64,000 nucleotides of DNA from CAZEKB01 sp964512225 (GTDB taxonomy: Bacteria; Myxococcota_A; UBA796; UBA9615), in the NCBI GenBank assembly GCA_964512225.1, contig CAZEKB010000018.1, positions 1-64,000 on the forward strand. Direction: 5' to 3'. The notes beneath the pieces were generated by a model. It was not told where the DNA came from. It ran no database searches and saw nothing but the letters and a program-made list of their open reading frames with translations. Position numbers and translations under genes: made by a program. The first letter of the stretch is position 1; each line of letters starts with the position of its first letter. This document shows positions 56,992-64,000 of the stretch, piece by piece.

Positions 56992-59937
56992 TCAGTTGCA
57001 GCTGCCCGGACCGAAGAGCGCCGCCTGCGCGGCCGCGACTCCGGGGCTGCCGTAGTCGTTGCTCCCCAGGGGCGTCTGCTCTTCGCACCAGTTGGTCGTC
57101 GTGTCGTTGTCGGTCCCCGGGTTCGTGCCGCCTGCCACCGACGGCTTCAGGCCCATGGCGAAGCCGGGTCGCCAGAAGGGCCCGCCCGCCGCGTAGGTGG
57201 GCGTGAGGCTGCCCGCGCCGCAGTTCGCCAAGCAGCCGCTCGCGGTCCAGGTCAGCGAGTCGATTGCCGTGAAGTTGCCCGACGTCGTCGGCGCCGAGAG
57301 CGTGAGCGAACCCCCGCTGTTGGAGAAGGCCGCCGCGGACCAGACGAAGTCGCTGATGTCGGTGCCGTAGGCGGCGGTGGTATTGGCGCGGGCCAGCACC
57401 ACCCGCGTGCCGTCGGTGAAGTCGAGGGCCGTCGAGGGATCGCTGTCGGACGGGAATACGAAGGTGCTGGTCCCCCCGCCGGTGACGGCCACCTCGATCT
57501 GCCAGCCGCGCAGGTCGACCAGGGTGCCCGAGTCGTTCAGAACCTCCACGTACTCGCCGAACGCGTCGCCGGTGCTCGGGTCGGTGCCGATCATCATCTC
57601 GACGATCGCCACGTCTCCGACCGCTACGAGGCCTTCGTCGGCGACGCCGTCGCAGTCGTCGTCGATGCCGTTGTTCGTCTCGGTCTCGGTCGACCCGACG
57701 TTCGCGTCCGAGTCGTCGCAGTCGCCCGCGCACGTGGTCTCGTTGTCGCCGTCGACGTCGGCCTGGTTCAGGGACGGGTCCGCGTCGTCGCAGTCCGGAA
57801 CGGTGGCGCAGGTCGACGCGCCGTCGGCGTCCGCGTCGTTCCAGTTCTCGGTCGGGTCGGCGTCGTCGCAGTCGGCGGGCACGAGGCCCGCGCCGCACAC
57901 GTCCCAGCCGTCCCCGTCGGCGTCGACGCCGGGGTTGAGGGCCGCGTCGTTGTCGTTGCAGTCGTCCTGGCAGGTGGTGAAGGAGTCGTTGTCCACGTCC
58001 AGCCCTTCGACGGTCGCGTCGAAGTCGTCGCAGTCACCCGCGCACGGCGTGCTGTTGTCGAGGTCGTTGTCCGCCTCGTTGGCGTCGAACACGGAGTTGC
58101 AGTCGTTGTCCGTGATCCCGTCGCAGAGCATGGGCGCCGCCGGGTAGGTGTCCGCGTCCGTGTCGTCGCAGTCGTCGGTGCAGGTGGAGAAGCCGTCGTT
58201 GTCCCCGTCCGTGGGGGTCAGCCCGGGGTCGTTGTCGTCGCAGTCGTTCCCCCCGGTCAGCCCACCGATCAAGGTCGCGGTCGCGTCGTCGCACTCGATG
58301 TAGCCGTCGGCGTCGGCGTCCGTCTCGAGGGGGTCCGCCACGCCGTCGCAGTCGGAGTCCGCGATCCCGTCGCACTGCACCCCGTTGCCGGGGAAGGTGT
58401 TCACGGCCGCGGCGTCCGTGGGGTCGTCGTTGCAGTCGGCGGGGGTGGAGCCCACGGGACAGGCCGTGAACGAGTCCCCGTCCAGATCGAAGGGATACTG
58501 CGTGGGATCCCCGTCGTCGCAGTCCGGCGGGACGGCGCAGGTGGTGTACCCGTCGAGATCCAGGTCGGTGATCGAGACGGTGTCGTTGAAGTCGTTGCAG
58601 TCACCGTCGCAGGTGGTGGCGCCGTCGTTGTCCTGGTCGAGGGTGTTCTGCGAGGGATCGCTGTCGTCGCAGTCGACCGAAGCCCCGTACGTGGGCTCGC
58701 AGAGGTCCACCCCGCCACCCTGCGGGTCCGAGTAGGAGCCGTCGACGTCGTTGTCGAAGTCCTCGTCGATGCGCCCGTCCAGGTCGTTGTCGTACCCGTC
58801 GCAGCTCTCCGTGGCGCCCGGGAACGCTTCGTCGACGAGGTCCGCGGCCGTGCCGAACTCGTCGACGCCGCCGGGCACGAAGTCCTGGTCGTTGCCGTCG
58901 AGGTCGCCGCAGGAAAAGTAGGCGTCGTCGTCGTTGTCGAGGCGGTGGAGGCTGGGGTTGAGGTCGTCGCAGTCGAGCGCCTGGCTCAGCTCCGTGCCGT
59001 CCTCCTGGATCCAGTTCGCCCGGTCGCCCTCACCCTCGGCGGGCACGAACCCGTCCGGGCGCTGGCCGAGGCAGAGGTCGTCCTCCCAGGTGCTCTCCTC
59101 GATGTTGCCGTCGCCGTCGCGGTCGAAGTCCGGGTACCAGGTCTCGAAGAGCGCGGCGCGCTGGGCCTCGGTGAGGTTCGCGGGGTTCCGGCAGGTCGAC
59201 GTCCACACGCTCTCGAGGCCGGGCACGCACGACTCGGCCGCGTCGACCGTGGGGTACACCTCGTCGTTGTCGTCGACGCAGTCGAAGAGGGCGAAGTTCG
59301 GGTGGTCGGAGCCCTCACCCTCCTCGAGCCCGTGCAGCGCTTCGAGGCTCACCCGATCGCAGCCGCGCAGGTGGCCGTCCTGGTCCGAGTCGATCTCGTT
59401 CGTCTCCACCGTGGTGGGGTCGCAGTCGTCGTCCAGGCCGGTGGTGATTCGGTCCGGGTGGGGGCCGTTGTAGGACGTGATGGTCGCGGCGAGCGGGATG
59501 CCGCACACCTCGTCGTGGGCCGGCGACTGCATCAGGCCGAACGCGTCGGGATCGTCGTTGCAGTCCTCCTGATCCGTCACGCCGTCGCCTTCGATGAACC
59601 CGCAGGGCGAGAACCCGTCGCCGTCCTGGTCCTGCTCCGGACGGGACAGGCCCGCGTCGGTGCCCTCGAAGAAGCGACTGCAGTCGTTGTCGAGCCCGTC
59701 GCAGAGCTCCGCGGCGCCCGGGAAGACGTCGTCGTTGTTGTCGTCGCAGTCGAGCTGGCTGGTCTCCATGTCCTCGACCGTGCGCCCGGCGAGCTCCTCC
59801 AGGTCCCCGACGGCGAAGTAGCCGTCGCCGTCGGCGTCGATCCGATCGGCGGGGTGGAAGAGCAGCGCGCATCCCGTGGCCCCCAGGAGGGCGGAGACGG
59901 CGATGGAGGTGCCGAAGAATCGGGTGATCGTGCTCAT
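56992..59937 (-). CDS. MopE-repeat lipoprotein with a lamin-tail domain
   Basis: 981 residues. The signal ends in LLGATGC (Cys23). About 15 MopE-type metal-binding repeats (DCDD cores, CDG/CDGDCDD motifs) fill residues about 30-760. Then comes a lamin-tail domain (VAIVEMMIGTDPSTGDAFGE, YVEVLNDSGTLVDLRGWQI) to about 930. The C-terminus (FGPGSCN) has a Cys pair with an upstream NWCEEQTP. It is probably surface-anchored and binds calcium or another divalent metal; the lamin-tail fold suggests binding to another macromolecule. It follows the charged-helix gene by 22 bases on the same strand. Confidence 0.85.
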   Translation of the reverse strand: MSTITRFFGTSIAVSALLGATGCALLFHPADRIDADGDGYFAVGDLEELAGRTVEDMETSQLDCDDNNDDVFPGAAELCDGLDNDCSRFFEGTDAGLSRPEQDQDGDGFSPCGFIEGDGVTDQEDCNDDPDAFGLMQSPAHDEVCGIPLAATITSYNGPHPDRITTGLDDDCDPTTVETNEIDSDQDGHLRGCDRVSLEALHGLEEGEGSDHPNFALFDCVDDNDEVYPTVDAAESCVPGLESVWTSTCRNPANLTEAQRAALFETWYPDFDRDGDGNIEESTWEDDLCLGQRPDGFVPAEGEGDRANWIQEDGTELSQALDCDDLNPSLHRLDNDDDAYFSCGDLDGNDQDFVPGGVDEFGTAADLVDEAFPGATESCDGYDNDLDGRIDEDFDNDVDGSYSDPQGGGVDLCEPTYGASVDCDDSDPSQNTLDQDNDGATTCDGDCNDFNDTVSITDLDLDGYTTCAVPPDCDDGDPTQYPFDLDGDSFTACPVGSTPADCNDDPTDAAAVNTFPGNGVQCDGIADSDCDGVADPLETDADADGYIECDDATATLIGGLTGGNDCDDNDPGLTPTDGDNDGFSTCTDDCDDTDADTYPAAPMLCDGITDNDCNSVFDANEADNDLDNSTPCAGDCDDFDATVEGLDVDNDSFTTCQDDCNDNDAALNPGVDADGDGWDVCGAGLVPADCDDADPTENWNDADADGASTCATVPDCDDADPSLNQADVDGDNETTCAGDCDDSDANVGSTETETNNGIDDDCDGVADEGLVAVGDVAIVEMMIGTDPSTGDAFGEYVEVLNDSGTLVDLRGWQIEVAVTGGGTSTFVFPSDSDPSTALDFTDGTRVVLARANTTAAYGTDISDFVWSAAAFSNSGGSLTLSAPTTSGNFTAIDSLTWTASGCLANCGAGSLTPTYAAGGPFWRPGFAMGLKPSVAGGTNPGTDNDTTTNWCEEQTPLGSNDYGSPGVAAAQAALFGPGSCN

Positions 59938-59959
59938 GAGATCGAGCCTTTCCAACGCA

Positions 59960-62401
59960 TCAGAAGAGCATCCGGCCGCGAACGCCGAACTGGAAACGAG
60001 CCATGGAAGCCGTCCCGCTGACGGCGCCGAGGGTGGCGGCGCCGAGCTCGGGCCCGGCCCCGTCGTCGGGACGGAAGAAGTAGGTCTTGTCGGAGGCTCC
60101 CCGCAGGAGCGCGAAGAGCTGGTCGTGGCGGACGAAGAACGACACGCCGAGGTACACGCGCGACGCATCGGGAGCGGCGAGCACTCCCACGTCGAGCTGG
60201 GGGCCGAGCGCGAGGGTGTAGCCCTGCCAACCGAGCTGCGCGAAGGAGACGCGGCCCGTCCGGTCGCCGTCCTTGAGCTCGACGCCGTAGCGGACGTCGT
60301 CCGGGTCGGCCTCGAGGCTCGCTCCGGCGCACGCCGCCCGGTCTCCCGCGCTGGTCCAGGTGCCGCCCGCGCCCACGTGGAACCCGACCGTGAGCGCGAA
60401 CCACGCCCGGCGCTCGAGCAGCACACCGATCCGGGGACCGAGGTGCAGGGAAGCGATGTGGGACCGCACCTGCATCGAGCTGCACGCGCTGACGGGGAGG
60501 TTGGCGTAGGACAGGCCCACCGGAAGCGCCAGCCCGTCGGCGGGCAGCGGGGCCACGAACCCGACCTCGACGTGCGCGGCGGGGTGCAGCTCGGCGGCGG
60601 TCGAGTCCTCGCTGAACCGGCTCACGCCGACCCCGCCGACCCCGCCCGCGAAGTAACCGCGGCGGGACGCGAGCCGGTCGGCCTCGGAGCCCCCGGCGAC
60701 CCCGGCGTCCGCGCGACGGCGACGGCGTTCGGCTTCGATCGCGGCGGCTCGGTCGGCGTCGTCCACGCCGCCCCGTCGACGCGCGTCCTCGGCCCGTTGC
60801 TCACGAATCTCGCGCTGCTCTGCGTCCCGGCGGGCGTCGGCCTCGCGGCGCGCCTCGCGATCCCGACGCGCCTCCTCCGCGGCCCGTGCCTCGGCGGCCT
60901 CCCGGCGCTCGCGGTCGATCCGAGCCTCCTCGGCGCGACGCGCCTCGTCCGCCTCGCGCTCGGCCCGAGCCTCTTCGGTCCGGCGGGCCTCGGCGGCCTC
61001 CCGGCGCTTCTGTTCCAGCCGAGCCTCTTCGGCCCGGCGGGCCTCTTCGGCCTCCCGGCGCTCGCGCTCCACCCGAGCCTCTTCGGCACGGCGGGCCTTG
61101 GCGGCCTCGCGACGCTCGCGCTCCACCCTGGCCTCCTCGGCCCGGCGGGCCTCTTCGGCCTCCCGGCGCTCGCGCTCCACCCGAGCCTCCTCGGCCCGGC
61201 GGGCCTCTTCGGCCTCCCGACGCTCACGCTCCACCCGAGCCTCCTCGGCCCGGCGGGCCTCGGCGGCCTCCCGACGCTCCTGCTCCAGCCGAGCCTCCTC
61301 GGCCCGGCGGGCCTCCTCGGCCTCCCGGCGAGCCTCGGCGGCCTCCCGACGCTCCTGCTCCAGCCGAGCCTCTTCGGCGCGGCGGGCCTCGGCGGCCTCG
61401 CGGGCTGCCCGGTCCTCTTCGGCCCGACGGGCCTCGGCGGCCTCGCGGGCTGCCCGGTCCTCTTCGGCCCGACGGGCCTCCGCCTCCCGGCGCTCTTCGT
61501 CGATGCGCGCCTGCTCGGCCCGACGCTCGCGATCTCGGCGCGCCTCTTCCGCCCGACGGGCGTCGTCGGCCGCGCGCTCGGCCTCCATGGCGGCCAGGCG
61601 CTCCGTCCGCTCCCGCGCTTCGCGGACCCGACGACGCTCGGCCTCGTCGGCGGCTTCGCGCTCGGCGGCGGCTTCGGCGGCCGCGAGGGCCAAGGCCGGG
61701 GAGTCGCCCGCGCGGATGGCGGCGACTCGCTGATCGTAGGCCTTGCGGTCCTTGCCGCCGTCCTTGAGGAGGTCCCAGCTGTCCGCGCGGGAGGGGTCGA
61801 GCTCGCCGCCTCCGAGGGTGATGAGCTCGTCGCCGACCCAGTAGGTCCCGTTGGGCGCCAGCACCCACTGCACCGCGACCTTCGCCTCGATGCCTTCCTT
61901 GACGACCCGCTCGAGCTGCCCGGTGAACGCGACGAGCAACGGGTCCGCGTGGGGCGGGTCGGCGAGGGGCGCGAGCGGCTTGCCGCGCTTCGGAGCGCGC
62001 AGCTTGATCACGGTGAAGTTCTTCTCGACGTACCGGCGACGGCCCGCGATCCGCTGGTCGAACTCGCCGTCGGGCCCCGGGTCCCAGTCGTAGGTCGCGG
62101 CCGCGGCCTTCTGCGCGTCCGACAGCCACATGTAGGCGGCCATGGCGTTGCGCCGCTCCCACCAGACGGCCGCGATGCCGTAGTAGACCTCCGCGGATCG
62201 CTTGCCTTCGGGGGACTCGAACGCCTTCATGAAGGCCTCTTCGGCCTTGCGGAGGTTGCCCGCCTCCATGTACGTCCACCCCTGACCCACCGTCGCCCGG
62301 AGGGACTGCGCCTCCGCGCTCCCGGGCGCCCATACGAGCACCCCGAGCGCCGCGAGCGCACCCGCGACGACCGACATCGGGACCTGGGGATTCGCGCTCA
62401 T
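59960..62401 (-). CDS. Envelope protein with TPR-like start, very long charged helix and C-terminal barrel
   Basis: 813 residues. A signal peptide (about 1-32, ending GSAEA) precedes a TPR-like helical part (WTYMEAGNLRKAEEAFMKAF). Residues about 240-545 are a nearly unbroken Glu/Arg/Ala repeat (units such as AEARRAEEARVERERREAEE), which would form a stable single helix some 45 nm long. Residues about 575-813 are a beta-barrel-like domain ending RMLF. The layout suggests an outer-membrane barrel with a rod spanning the periplasm or reaching toward the peptidoglycan. Function unknown. Confidence 0.8.
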   Translation of the reverse strand: MSANPQVPMSVVAGALAALGVLVWAPGSAEAQSLRATVGQGWTYMEAGNLRKAEEAFMKAFESPEGKRSAEVYYGIAAVWWERRNAMAAYMWLSDAQKAAAATYDWDPGPDGEFDQRIAGRRRYVEKNFTVIKLRAPKRGKPLAPLADPPHADPLLVAFTGQLERVVKEGIEAKVAVQWVLAPNGTYWVGDELITLGGGELDPSRADSWDLLKDGGKDRKAYDQRVAAIRAGDSPALALAAAEAAAEREAADEAERRRVREARERTERLAAMEAERAADDARRAEEARRDRERRAEQARIDEERREAEARRAEEDRAAREAAEARRAEEDRAAREAAEARRAEEARLEQERREAAEARREAEEARRAEEARLEQERREAAEARRAEEARVERERREAEEARRAEEARVERERREAEEARRAEEARVERERREAAKARRAEEARVERERREAEEARRAEEARLEQKRREAAEARRTEEARAEREADEARRAEEARIDRERREAAEARAAEEARRDREARREADARRDAEQREIREQRAEDARRRGGVDDADRAAAIEAERRRRRADAGVAGGSEADRLASRRGYFAGGVGGVGVSRFSEDSTAAELHPAAHVEVGFVAPLPADGLALPVGLSYANLPVSACSSMQVRSHIASLHLGPRIGVLLERRAWFALTVGFHVGAGGTWTSAGDRAACAGASLEADPDDVRYGVELKDGDRTGRVSFAQLGWQGYTLALGPQLDVGVLAAPDASRVYLGVSFFVRHDQLFALLRGASDKTYFFRPDDGAGPELGAATLGAVSGTASMARFQFGVRGRMLF

Positions 62402-62457
62402 CGTGCGGGGCGTCGCTCCTTCCTCGCCGGGCCGACCGAAGTCGGGGCCCGGGAACC

Positions 62458-63816
62458 CTAGAGCCGGACCTGGACGCCCAGGACGAACTGGAGGTCGGCG
62501 TAGATCCGCGCATCGTTGAACGACTCGCCGACGTTGATCGTCTTGACCGTGAAGCCGTCGAGCTCGTTGAGCTGGTTGGCCACCGTGTCGTCCGTGGCGC
62601 GGACCTGCGTCGTGCCGTCGCGACCCACGTCGGAGCCCACGGCCGCTTCGCCCCACAGGGGCTTGAGCCAGACGGGGCCGCCGTTGAAGCCCATGAACAG
62701 GCGCGGCCTGCGCTTGCCCTTGACCAGGGCGGGCGTGAGGAGGACGTCCACCCCGAGGCGCGGACCGTGCGCGATGGCGGGGACCACGAAGGCCCCCTCG
62801 AGCACGCTGCTCGGCGCGGGGTTGGAGTCGCTGCTGAGGGGCGACGTGACCTCGCCCTCGAAGTACATGCCCGACGGCAGGTACGTCATCTGGTAGCCGA
62901 CCCGCGGGGAGAAGTCGACGGCCCCGAGGCTGAACTCCATCCCGACCTGGGCCACGCCACCCGCGACGACCTTGCCGCGGTTGTCGGCCTCGAAGATGTT
63001 CTGGGCGATGTCCACCGTGGACTGCTGCCCGAACAGGAGCAGCGGCCCGACGTTGATCACCAGCGAGTTGCCGGACGCGAACTGGATGTGGGGTCCCAGG
63101 CCGACGTGCAGCCCACCGAGCACGCCCGATCCGCCGGTCGAGTTGTCGCCGATGCGCCCGCCGATCACGCCCTGCGCCTCGACGCCGAACGTGACCCAGG
63201 TCGTGGGCGCGACCTCGATCGTGATGGTCTTGCCGCCGTCCACGGCGTACTCGTCGCCGTCGATGTTGTACCGACCCGCGGGCAGGTAGTACGACCCCTT
63301 GCTCACGCCGATCTTCTCGTACTGCGTCCGGGCCTTCTCGAAGTAGGCCTTCGCGCTCGGGTCCGAGATCTCGTCCAGCGCCTTGAGCTTCACCGACGCG
63401 TCGGAGAGCTTGCCGCTGCCGCCCTCGGCCACGTACACGATGCGGCCGTAGGTCCGCTTCATGCGGTACAGCTGCGCCTGCATCTGGGCCTTCTCCTGGC
63501 CCTTGGCGTTGGCCAGGCCGCCCTCGAGGGCCACGAACAGCGAGTCGAGGTCCTTGAGCTTGGTGGAGATCTCCGCCATGAGCGTCCAAGCCTTCAGCTG
63601 CTTGGCGCCCTCGGGGTCCTCCACCACCTGCTTCAACGAAGCCAGCGCCTTGGGCAGCAGCCGGTTTCGATAGAAGTTGTTGGCTTGCGCCATGTGGAAC
63701 TGCCAGGAGTCCTGACCCTGCGCGTGCGCCGTCTCCGGAGCCCCCAGAGAGACGGCCCCGAAGGCCAGGACGCCGGCCAGAAGCACGACGAGGACAAATC
63801 GAATCGAAGACACCAT
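62458..63816 (-). CDS. Secreted TPR-like protein with an outer-membrane-type beta domain
   Basis: 452 residues. A signal (IRFVLVVLLAGVLAFGAVSL, cut after AHA) is followed by helical repeats (NNFYRNRLLPKALASLKQVV), a PEGA-like or carbohydrate-type segment (YYLPAGRYNIDGDEYAVDGG) and a barrel-like C-terminal half ending VLGVQVRL. It is organised like the downstream 813-residue protein but lacks the long helix. The ATG at 63816 has GGAG five bases upstream; TATCAT at 63891-63886 could be the -10. It heads the three-gene minus-strand envelope operon. Confidence 0.78.
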   Translation of the reverse strand: MVSSIRFVLVVLLAGVLAFGAVSLGAPETAHAQGQDSWQFHMAQANNFYRNRLLPKALASLKQVVEDPEGAKQLKAWTLMAEISTKLKDLDSLFVALEGGLANAKGQEKAQMQAQLYRMKRTYGRIVYVAEGGSGKLSDASVKLKALDEISDPSAKAYFEKARTQYEKIGVSKGSYYLPAGRYNIDGDEYAVDGGKTITIEVAPTTWVTFGVEAQGVIGGRIGDNSTGGSGVLGGLHVGLGPHIQFASGNSLVINVGPLLLFGQQSTVDIAQNIFEADNRGKVVAGGVAQVGMEFSLGAVDFSPRVGYQMTYLPSGMYFEGEVTSPLSSDSNPAPSSVLEGAFVVPAIAHGPRLGVDVLLTPALVKGKRRPRLFMGFNGGPVWLKPLWGEAAVGSDVGRDGTTQVRATDDTVANQLNELDGFTVKTINVGESFNDARIYADLQFVLGVQVRL

Positions 63817-63965
63817 GCCGGCTCCTCGCAACCCGCTCGGCTCCCCTCGGACGCCGGGCGGCGTCGATCGACCAGGCGGAGGATGATGATAGCGAACCCA
63901 TCACCTCATTTGTGCGACCGACCCCCGGATCGGATCACTCCGGTGCGGGATCCGAGAACGACGAA

Positions 63966-63987
63966 GGGCGGGCCCGAAGGCCCGCCC
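63966..63987 (-). terminator. Terminator-like hairpin at the window end
   Basis: Perfect 9-bp GGGCGGGCC/GGCCCGCCC stem. The loop is CGAA on the plus strand and UUCG on the minus strand, which favours the minus strand. No clear U-tract. It may end a gene lying beyond 64000. Confidence 0.4.
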
Positions 63988-64000
63988 CGAAGATCGTCGC

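Overview
The window is GC-rich, gene-dense DNA from a Gram-negative bacterium. Many predicted lipoproteins, several with an Asp-rich run (DDDDS type) just after or inside the protein, two proteins built from MopE-type calcium/metal-binding repeats, a Ser/Thr kinase fused to a sulfatase-modifying-factor-like domain, and outer-membrane barrels ending in Phe or Leu all point to Myxococcota or a related deltaproteobacterial lineage. Two runs of exactly 100 N (24777-24876 and 51289-51388), each inside tandem repeats, show that this is a scaffolded draft assembly. No tRNA, rRNA, insertion sequence or CRISPR array was seen.

Layout. 1-6 kb: a small lipoprotein, an S1-domain RNA-binding protein with a clear sigma-70-type promoter, and a MopE-repeat/beta-propeller lipoprotein. 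6-14 kb: a charged one-pass membrane protein, then a minus-strand operon of a lipoprotein and the three subunits of a xanthine-dehydrogenase-family molybdenum enzyme. 13.8-17.5 kb: nadA and a kinase/SUMF1 fusion. 17.5-24.6 kb: a four-gene minus-strand alpha-glucan operon (isoamylase-like lipoprotein, maltoporin-like barrel, alpha-amylase lipoprotein with a CBM20-like tail, MalK/UgpC-type ATPase) with a promoter and an operator-like palindrome. 24.6-26.3 kb: a protein-free stretch with 53-bp hairpin-forming tandem repeats and about 1.1 kb that looks like a structured RNA made from the minus strand. 26.3-29.3 kb: a cyclophilin lipoprotein, then a thioesterase / CoA-ligase / lipoprotein operon.

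29.4-37 kb: a ten-gene Mrp-type cation/proton antiporter operon with the gene order of the archaeal Mbh antiporter module, three MrpD/NuoL-like subunits and one small extra membrane protein. 38-44 kb: the F1Fo ATP synthase genes b', b, delta, alpha, gamma, beta and a short epsilon behind a near-consensus promoter; subunits a and c are not in the window. 44-50.6 kb: a DnaJ-like co-chaperone, a 2-hydroxyacid dehydrogenase, an archaemetzincin-like lipoprotein, a MATE transporter, a long-chain acyl-CoA ligase and a PNPOx-fold protein.

50.7-56.5 kb: a giant PAAR-domain protein interrupted by the second gap, a small cytosolic protein, and a two-gene operon (TPR protein, unknown protein). 56.6-63.8 kb: a small charged protein and three minus-strand envelope genes: a TPR-like/barrel protein, a protein with a very long charged helix before a barrel, and a MopE-repeat lipoprotein with a lamin-tail domain.

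The most unusual feature is the 24.6-26.1 kb locus. Several stems there pair only through G-U on the minus strand where the plus strand would have A-C mismatches, and many loops are UUCG or GNRA. This suggests an RNA under selection, with a hairpin array of unknown copy number next to it.
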